DNA of 34,813 nucleotides from Bryobacterales bacterium (GTDB taxonomy: Bacteria > Acidobacteriota > Terriglobia > Bryobacterales > Bryobacteraceae), in assembly GCA_003142185.1 (NCBI GenBank), contig PLOR01000062.1:1-34813 (forward strand). The letters are read 5' to 3'. Made by a program: the position numbers and the translations under genes. Positions 29,899 to 34,813 of the stretch are shown piece by piece; the first letter of the stretch is position 1, and every line of letters begins with the position of its first letter. The notes under the pieces are model-generated. The model did no database searches. It saw only the letters and a list, made by a program, of their open reading frames with translations, and had not been told where the DNA came from.

Positions 29899-32145
29899 AT
29901 GGCCACGATGCCAATGACAAAACTTCTCGAGACTCTTCCCCGCCCGTCCAGGCTTACCATCGCCGCCCTGGCGTTGGCGCTCGCTGTGGCGCCGGCCCTG
30001 GCGCAATCCGCACAACCGCCGCGGAAGCCCGCCGGCCCTTGGATGAACAAAACTCTTTCACCCGATCAACGCGCCGACCTTGTGATCAAAGCGCTGACGC
30101 TCGACGAAAAGATCTCGCTGCTCCATGCCAACGGCTGGGAGATGGGCGGTCCCGAAACGTTGCCCCTCAGAGCGCTCGGCAATGCCGGATTCATCGCGGG
30201 CATTCCCCGTTTCGGCATTCCCGATCTGCAGATGGCGGACGCCACGGTCGGCGTGACGCACTCATCGGTGTTCGGCCGCTATTCCACTCCGCTGCCGTCG
30301 ACCATTGCGGAAGCTTCGAGCTGGGATGTCGATCTGGCCCGCGAATACGGCTCTCTCATTGGCCGCGAGTTGCGCGACCAAGGCTACACCATGACGCTCG
30401 GCGGCGGTGTCGACCTCACCCGCGAGCCGCGCAACGGCCGCAACTTCGAGTATCACGGCGAAGATCCGGTCCTGGCCGGCACGATGACGGGCGCCGAGAT
30501 GAAGGCGCTCCAGGAGCAACACATCATCGGCGACCTCAAACACTACGCCATGAACGATCAGGAAAGCGGACGCTCTTTCGTCAATGTGAAGGTGGGCAAG
30601 CGGGCCATGCGCGAAAGCGATTTGCTCGGCTTCGAGATTGCCCTCAAGGGGTCTGGCGCGGGCGCGGTGATGTGCTCGTACAACCTGGTGAACGGCGATT
30701 ACGCCTGCGAGAACGACTATCTCCTCAACCAGGCTTTGAAGAAAGACTTTGGCTTTCAGGGTTTCGTCATCTCCGACTGGGGCGCCACGCATAGCACAGC
30801 CAAGGCGGCCAACGCCGGTCTGGACCTCGAGATGCCGGAAGCCGATTACTTCGGCGAGGCTCTCAAGAAGGCGGTGGAAAGCGGGGAGGTTCCCGTGTCC
30901 CGCCTCGATAACATGGCGCACCGGATCCTGCGCAGCGAGTTTGCGGTGGGGCTGTTCGACAACCCGCCGGACCGCCGCGTGCCCGATGTGTTTCATGGCC
31001 TCGAAGTGGCCGAGCGCGTCGCGGAACAGACCATCGTTCTCTTGAAGAACGCGAACGGTCAGTTGCCTCTGGCCGCATCGAACATCCACTCGATCGCCAT
31101 CATCGGATCGCACGCGGACGTGGGCGTGCTCTCCGGCGGTGGCTCCGGGCAGGTCGATCCCATCGGCGGCAACGCGATTCCCTGGGCGGTTTCCAACGGC
31201 CAGGTCTGGCACCGCTCGTCACCGTTGAAGGCGATTCGCGCCAAGGCGCCAGGCGCCAAGGTCGCATACGATCCGGGCACGGATACGAACGCGGCCGCGG
31301 CCCTGGCTAAAGCATCCGACGTGGCTATCGTATTCGTCAATCAACCAACCGGCGAAGGCGACGACGTGCGCAGCCTCTCGCTTCCTGACCAGCAGGACGC
31401 TCTCGTCAGCGCCGTCGCCGCGGCCAATCCGCACACCATCGTAGTGATCGAATCCGGCGGCGCAATCACCATGCCGTGGATCGACAAAGTCAGCGCGGTG
31501 CTGGAAGCCTGGTATCCCGGCACTCGCGGCGCCGAAGCCCTCGCCGGCATCCTCTTCGGCGACGTGAACCCATCCGCCAAATTGCCCGTCACCTTCGCGA
31601 AATCGGAAGCGGACCTGCCGCACCCGGTCGAGATGCTGCAGCCTCCGCCGCGCCAGGGCGAAGAGGTCCCGATGTTCCCCGGCGCTCCCTGGAAGGTCAA
31701 TACCAGGCGGTTCGATATCGAATACGACGAAGGACTCCTGGTCGGATACAAGTGGTATGACGCCAAGAACAAACAGCCGCTCTTTCCGTTCGGCTATGGA
31801 CTGTCTTACACCACCTATAGCTACTCAGGCCTGAAGGCGTCTTCCGCGCAGGTCACGTTCGACGTGAAGAACACCGGCAAGCGGGCCGGAGCCGAGATCG
31901 CCGAGGTGTACGCCACTCTTCCCCTGGCCGCGGGTGAACCGTTCCAGCGCCTGGTGGCATTTAAGAAGATTGCGCTCGAGCCCGGCGAATCCAAATCGGT
32001 GACCCTCGATCTCAACCCGCACTATCTGTCCATCTTCAATGAGGACAAGAATGGTTGGGAACTCGTGGCGGGCGAATACACGGTCGAAGTGGGCGGTTCC
32101 TCGCGCGACCTGCCGTTGCGCGGCACGTTCCGCACCGGGGACTAA
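29899..32145 (+). CDS. Exported GH3 beta-glucosidase
   Basis: A 748-residue glycoside hydrolase of family 3, removing sugar residues from the non-reducing ends of beta-glucosides. A signal peptide (about 1-36, cut after ALAQS) is followed by the (beta/alpha)8 domain with DLKHYAMND (substrate-binding Lys-His) and nucleophile D293 in FVISDWGATH. The second sandwich domain starts around 380 (IVLLKNANGQLPL), and a C-terminal fibronectin-III-like domain (about 640-748) ends the chain. TACGTT lies 8 nt before the ATG at 29899, and the SD is poor. It is close to the GH17 operon but divergent from it; together they suggest beta-glucan saccharification outside the cytoplasm. Confidence 0.92.
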   Translation: MATMPMTKLLETLPRPSRLTIAALALALAVAPALAQSAQPPRKPAGPWMNKTLSPDQRADLVIKALTLDEKISLLHANGWEMGGPETLPLRALGNAGFIAGIPRFGIPDLQMADATVGVTHSSVFGRYSTPLPSTIAEASSWDVDLAREYGSLIGRELRDQGYTMTLGGGVDLTREPRNGRNFEYHGEDPVLAGTMTGAEMKALQEQHIIGDLKHYAMNDQESGRSFVNVKVGKRAMRESDLLGFEIALKGSGAGAVMCSYNLVNGDYACENDYLLNQALKKDFGFQGFVISDWGATHSTAKAANAGLDLEMPEADYFGEALKKAVESGEVPVSRLDNMAHRILRSEFAVGLFDNPPDRRVPDVFHGLEVAERVAEQTIVLLKNANGQLPLAASNIHSIAIIGSHADVGVLSGGGSGQVDPIGGNAIPWAVSNGQVWHRSSPLKAIRAKAPGAKVAYDPGTDTNAAAALAKASDVAIVFVNQPTGEGDDVRSLSLPDQQDALVSAVAAANPHTIVVIESGGAITMPWIDKVSAVLEAWYPGTRGAEALAGILFGDVNPSAKLPVTFAKSEADLPHPVEMLQPPPRQGEEVPMFPGAPWKVNTRRFDIEYDEGLLVGYKWYDAKNKQPLFPFGYGLSYTTYSYSGLKASSAQVTFDVKNTGKRAGAEIAEVYATLPLAAGEPFQRLVAFKKIALEPGESKSVTLDLNPHYLSIFNEDKNGWELVAGEYTVEVGGSSRDLPLRGTFRTGD

Positions 32146-32265
32146 CGGAGTTTCCGCGCGGCAGGAACCGAGCGGCAATACTGAATTTGAGACCGAATCG
32201 GTGTACAATTACTAACACCGCGATTACACTTGTTCTTTCCCGATGCGGTCCTTTTTGGGGGTGCG

Positions 32266-32568
32266 ATGGAAAAACCGGCGCAAAACATTCAAGACAGTTT
32301 CTTAAACAACGCGCGCAAGGACAAGATCGTCCTCACGATTTACCTGATGAGTGGCGTGAAGCTTTCCGGCCGGATCAAGAGTTTCGACAAGTACTCTTTG
32401 GTCCTGGAGACCAACAATCAGGAACAGTTGATTTTTAAGCACGCAGTTTCCACAGTGGTGCTACAGAAGCCTCTTCACTCCTTCAGCGGCAACTCGCAAA
32501 CCACCGTTGCGAGCGGGACTCCGGCCGGCGCACCGAGTGTGCCGGTGCCCGCCGAATCGGAGGCATAG
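32266..32568 (+). CDS. hfq: RNA chaperone Hfq
   Basis: A 100-residue Sm-like protein that forms a hexamer and pairs small RNAs with mRNAs. The Sm1 part reads [23 protein letters not shown] in segments around residues 26-48, and Sm2 has IFKHAVSTV, the KHA signature of Hfq. The short C-terminal tail is Ala/Pro/Ser-rich. The frame can open at a TTG at 32230, but the ATG at 32266 has GGGGGTG just upstream. TACAAT at 32203-32208 may be a -10 box. The stop (TAG) is in the same frame as hflX, which follows after 42 nt; hfq-hflX order is also known from Enterobacteria. Confidence 0.95.
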   Translation: MEKPAQNIQDSFLNNARKDKIVLTIYLMSGVKLSGRIKSFDKYSLVLETNNQEQLIFKHAVSTVVLQKPLHSFSGNSQTTVASGTPAGAPSVPVPAESEA

Positions 32569-32610
32569 CACACGCCGGCGACCAGACCCTCCCGCGAGCG
32601 CGCCATCCTG

Positions 32611-33879
32611 GTGGGGCTGGAGTGGAAATCGCGCGCCGCTTCCGCGCGTTGGGGACCGGCGGGCAGCGAAGAGTCGCTCGACGAACTGGCGGAACTGGCT
32701 TCGAGCGCCGGCGCCGACGTGGTGGAGCGCGTGCTGCAATCGCGTGACGCGCCGCAAGCCGCTACCTTCATCGGGCCCGGCAAGGCCGCCGAATTGGCCG
32801 CCACGGTTGCCGCCGGGGAGGCAGACGTCGTCATTTTCGATCGCGAGCTCACCCCCACCCAGCAGCGCAACCTGGAAAAATCGATTCGCACCCGGGTTAT
32901 CGACCGCACTCAGTTGATCCTCGACATCTTCGCCGCGCGCGCCCGCACGCGCGAAGGCCGGCTGCAGGTCGAACTGGCGCAGCTTAATTACCTGCTGCCC
33001 CGCCTGTCAGGGCGCGGCGTCGAAATGTCCCGGCTGGGTGGCGGCATCGGCACCCGTGGGCCGGGCGAGACGCAACTGGAAACCGACCGCCGGCGCATCG
33101 CCCACCGGATCCAGAAGATCAAACTCGAACTGGAGAGTGTGCGCACCGGCCGCGCCATAAACCGGCGGCGCCGCAGCGCGGTTCCGCTGGCCACGCTGGC
33201 TCTCGCGGGTTACACCAACGCCGGAAAGTCCACCCTCTTCAACCGGCTCACCCAGGCCACTGTCCTCGCCGACGCCCGCCTGTTCGCCACGCTCGACCCC
33301 ACCGTCCGCCCGCTGCTGCTCCCTTCGCACCGGCGCGTTCTGGTCAGCGACACAGTCGGCTTCATCCGCAACCTGCCCACCACCTTGGTGAAAGCGTTTC
33401 GCGCCACGCTCGAAGAGATTCAGGAGGCCGCGCTGGTGCTGCACGTGGTCGACATGGCTTCGCCTTCCGCCACGGAACAGGCCGCGCGCGTTGGCGAGGT
33501 GCTGGATGAAATTGGCGCCGCCCACGTCCCGCGCATCCTGGTGTTGAACAAAATGGACCGTGCCGGAGCGGCAGCCGAGCCGCTCGTGCGCCGCCTTTCG
33601 GCCACCGGTCCCGGTCAAACCGGCGGCGCGGTCGCTATCTCCGCCTTGACGGGAGAGGGCATCGGCCGCCTGTTGGACGCCATTGACGCGGCGCTCCCGG
33701 TAGATCCCACGCTTTCGGTAACCCTCCGCATTCCCGCGGCCGACGGCGCCACCCTCGCGCTGCTCCACCAGTTCGGACGGGTGATCAAGACCCGTTACTC
33801 CGGTAACCACTGCGTCGTGGAGGCCACCATCCCCGAGTCGCTCGAAGGGCGCTTGCGCCGCGCCGGCAAATTGGCCTGA
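32611..33879 (+). CDS. hflX: Ribosome-associated GTPase HflX
   Basis: A 422-residue GTPase that splits stalled 70S ribosomes. The N-terminal HflX domain contains ATFIGPGKAAELA and LNYLLPRLSGRG, followed by GGGIGTRGPGETQLETDRR. The G domain has G1 GYTNAGKST, the DTVGFIRNLP (G3) region and NKMD (G4). The start is a problem. GTG at 32611 is the first usual start codon after the hfq stop, yet the conserved first strand (ERAILVGLEW) begins five codons earlier, where only ATC, CTG and similar codons exist. No SD is seen. The frame is open all the way from the hfq stop, so CTG initiation, coupled restart or read-through are all conceivable. Confidence 0.92.
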   Translation: MGLEWKSRAASARWGPAGSEESLDELAELASSAGADVVERVLQSRDAPQAATFIGPGKAAELAATVAAGEADVVIFDRELTPTQQRNLEKSIRTRVIDRTQLILDIFAARARTREGRLQVELAQLNYLLPRLSGRGVEMSRLGGGIGTRGPGETQLETDRRRIAHRIQKIKLELESVRTGRAINRRRRSAVPLATLALAGYTNAGKSTLFNRLTQATVLADARLFATLDPTVRPLLLPSHRRVLVSDTVGFIRNLPTTLVKAFRATLEEIQEAALVLHVVDMASPSATEQAARVGEVLDEIGAAHVPRILVLNKMDRAGAAAEPLVRRLSATGPGQTGGAVAISALTGEGIGRLLDAIDAALPVDPTLSVTLRIPAADGATLALLHQFGRVIKTRYSGNHCVVEATIPESLEGRLRRAGKLA

Positions 33880-34217
33880 TGGAGGGGGTTACGCACCTTC
33901 CCGCATTTGAGGGCAAGTACGGTAACAGAATCCACAGGCACTGTGGAAAACACTGTGGGAAAGCGGCTCTTCGCAAGCATTAAACTACCATTAAAAAAGC
34001 ACTTACCACGTTTTGCCGCAAGCGGCAGCATATTTCATTAAACGCTTTGGAATAAGTTGCTTGACACCAGACCGCCGCGAACACCAAATGCATTACACAT
34101 TGGTTAACACGAGCGGCTGGTGGTGGAGTCGGATTTCCACATGGCTACTCAGGGGAATACCCTATGCCACCACCCCCACACAGACAAGTAAAATGGTCTG
34201 TTACACTGTACCTTGTT
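33880..34217. other. Non-coding gap with DnaA-box-like repeats before a tRNA
   Basis: AT-richer than its surroundings. It holds an inverted repeat CCACAG-GCA-CTGTGG (33932-33946), a direct repeat of CACTGTGG, a DnaA-box match (TGTGGAAAA, 33942-33950) and a one-mismatch box (33954-33962). An 8-bp inverted repeat (34119-34126 with 34167-34174) may be RNA structure. TACACT at 34202-34207 is a plausible -10 for the tRNA. Confidence 0.45.
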
Positions 34218-34294
34218 GGCGGCGTAGCTCAGCTGGCTAGAGCGACGGTCTCATAATCCGTAGGTCCGCAGTTCGAGTCTGCGCGCCGCCACCA
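34218..34294 (+). tRNA. tRNA-Met (anticodon CAU), elongator type
   Basis: A 77-nt cloverleaf with CCA encoded: acceptor GGCGGCG/CGCCGCC with discriminator A; D-arm GCTC/GAGC; anticodon stem ACGGT/TCCGT with loop CTCATAA; T-arm CGCAG/CTGCG with TTCGAGT. The last anticodon-stem pair is T-T. The acceptor end does not look like initiator tRNA, which usually has a mismatch at 1-72. A tRNA-Ile with modified CAU cannot be excluded from the sequence. Confidence 0.93.
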
Positions 34295-34377
34295 TTTCCC
34301 TGCAATAACTTGCGAGCGTTCCCGGTCCGGCGCCACCCCGCTGCGGCCGGCCTTCGATTAGGATATAGCGGTCTTTT

Positions 34378-34383
34378 TATAAC
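34378..34383 (+). promoter_or_regulatory. Putative -10 box (TATAAC) of the methyltransferase gene
   Basis: It ends 8 nt before the second ATG (34392) and 2 nt before the first (34386), so a leaderless start at 34392 fits better. Confidence 0.4.
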
Positions 34384-34385
34384 AT

Positions 34386-34813
34386 ATGGAGATGGATCCC
34401 GCTCTCCGCCGCGCCTGGACTCAGATCGTCACGGGCGACGATTACGACGAGCACATGGCCAGAATCGGTCAAGCTCAAGCGGGCGCCGGCCTTACCTGCC
34501 AGATCCTCCGTTCCGCCGAGCCACCTGTGGGCGGGCGCGTGGTAATCGCTGGCGCCGGCACCGGGCAAGCGCTCGATTACGCGGATACTGCCCTCTTCCG
34601 GCCGTTCCGCCTGACCTTCACCGACCTGAACCCGGCATTCCTTGCGCGCCTTGCGCAGCGCCTGGCGAAGCACGGTCTGGCCGCCACCGTGCTCGAAGAC
34701 GACATCGAACAGACGGCGATCGAGCCCGGACCGGATCTGCTTCTGGCCACGCTGCTGCTGGAGCATATCGATTGGCGCCGCGGCGTCGAGCAGCAGTCTC
34801 GTAACGCCATTTC
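34386..34813 (+). CDS. SAM-dependent methyltransferase, 3' part outside window
   Basis: The frame stays open from 34386 to the window edge (about 142 codons). The N-terminal part has a short helix with an EHMARIGQ segment, then a Rossmann SAM-binding strand VVIAGAGTGQAL, an acidic strand end FTDLNPAFLARLAQ, an EDDIEQ segment and DLLLATLLLEHIDWRRG in the place of motif IV. These support a class I methyltransferase of unknown substrate. Two ATGs (34386, 34392) compete; the second suits the -10 box. The C-terminal part cannot be judged. Confidence 0.75.
   Translation, partial: MEMDPALRRAWTQIVTGDDYDEHMARIGQAQAGAGLTCQILRSAEPPVGGRVVIAGAGTGQALDYADTALFRPFRLTFTDLNPAFLARLAQRLAKHGLAATVLEDDIEQTAIEPGPDLLLATLLLEHIDWRRGVEQQSRNAI

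Noticed and set aside
28970-29920. 316-codon minus-strand frame spanning the flavin-reductase gene
   Set aside because: It is an overlapping frame on the same strand without motif or SD; the 178-residue family match in another frame explains the region.
33926-33965. Chromosomal replication origin
   Set aside because: Only one exact DnaA box, no dnaA, dnaN, gidA or rpmH nearby; listed only as a weak observation.
34013-34240. A 75-codon frame before and into the tRNA
   Set aside because: It overlaps the tRNA gene and has no SD or similarity.

Overview
This window looks like a piece of chromosome from a GC-rich, soil-type Gram-negative bacterium. Acidobacteriota of the Solibacter/Bryobacter kind is my best guess, inferred from the overall gene content rather than from any marker gene. 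No phage or complete insertion sequence is visible. Starts were chosen by Shine-Dalgarno (SD) fit or, for several first genes, by a -10-like box placed 6-10 nt before the start codon.

Positions 359-10334 (minus strand) hold a nine-gene chemosensory operon. In transcription order it runs: hybrid cheA, cheW, a short CheR-like methyltransferase, a metallo-beta-lactamase-fold (MBL) protein, a soluble poly-HAMP methyl-accepting protein, cheY, cheB, cheR and a CheX-type phosphatase. No flagellar gene is present, so the pathway may control pili, gene expression or another output. Its oddities are a CheA receiver domain without the expected phosphoacceptor Asp, a second CheR lacking its N-terminal domain, and the embedded MBL hydrolase.

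Positions 10598-16516 hold mostly single-gene units: a HpcH/HpaI-type aldolase, a DUF3788 protein, a short-chain dehydrogenase, a MenG/UbiE quinone methyltransferase, an UPF0173 metal-dependent hydrolase, a VOC-family protein, a TlpA-like thiol-disulfide protein and an outer-membrane barrel. Many of these seem to be read from leaderless transcripts.

Positions 16674-22472 (minus strand) carry mrdA (PBP2), rodA and a ribonuclease E/G whose S1 domain is split by about 340 low-complexity residues: cell elongation followed by RNA processing.

Positions 22683-32145 form a carbohydrate locus. A minus-strand operon encodes a GPH-type sugar symporter, a secreted GH17 glucanase and a 1233-residue protein that may be a GH94-like phosphorylase. 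A flavin-reductase-family protein separates it from a plus-strand secreted GH3 glycosidase. Together they suggest breakdown and uptake of beta-glucan. Three families of short palindromic repeats are scattered here and downstream of the barrel gene. Two families have copies inside the 1233-residue gene without breaking its frame.

Positions 32266-34813 carry hfq, hflX, a tRNA with a CAU anticodon and the start of a methyltransferase. hflX lies in the same frame as hfq, just after its stop, and has no ordinary start codon ahead of its conserved first strand.
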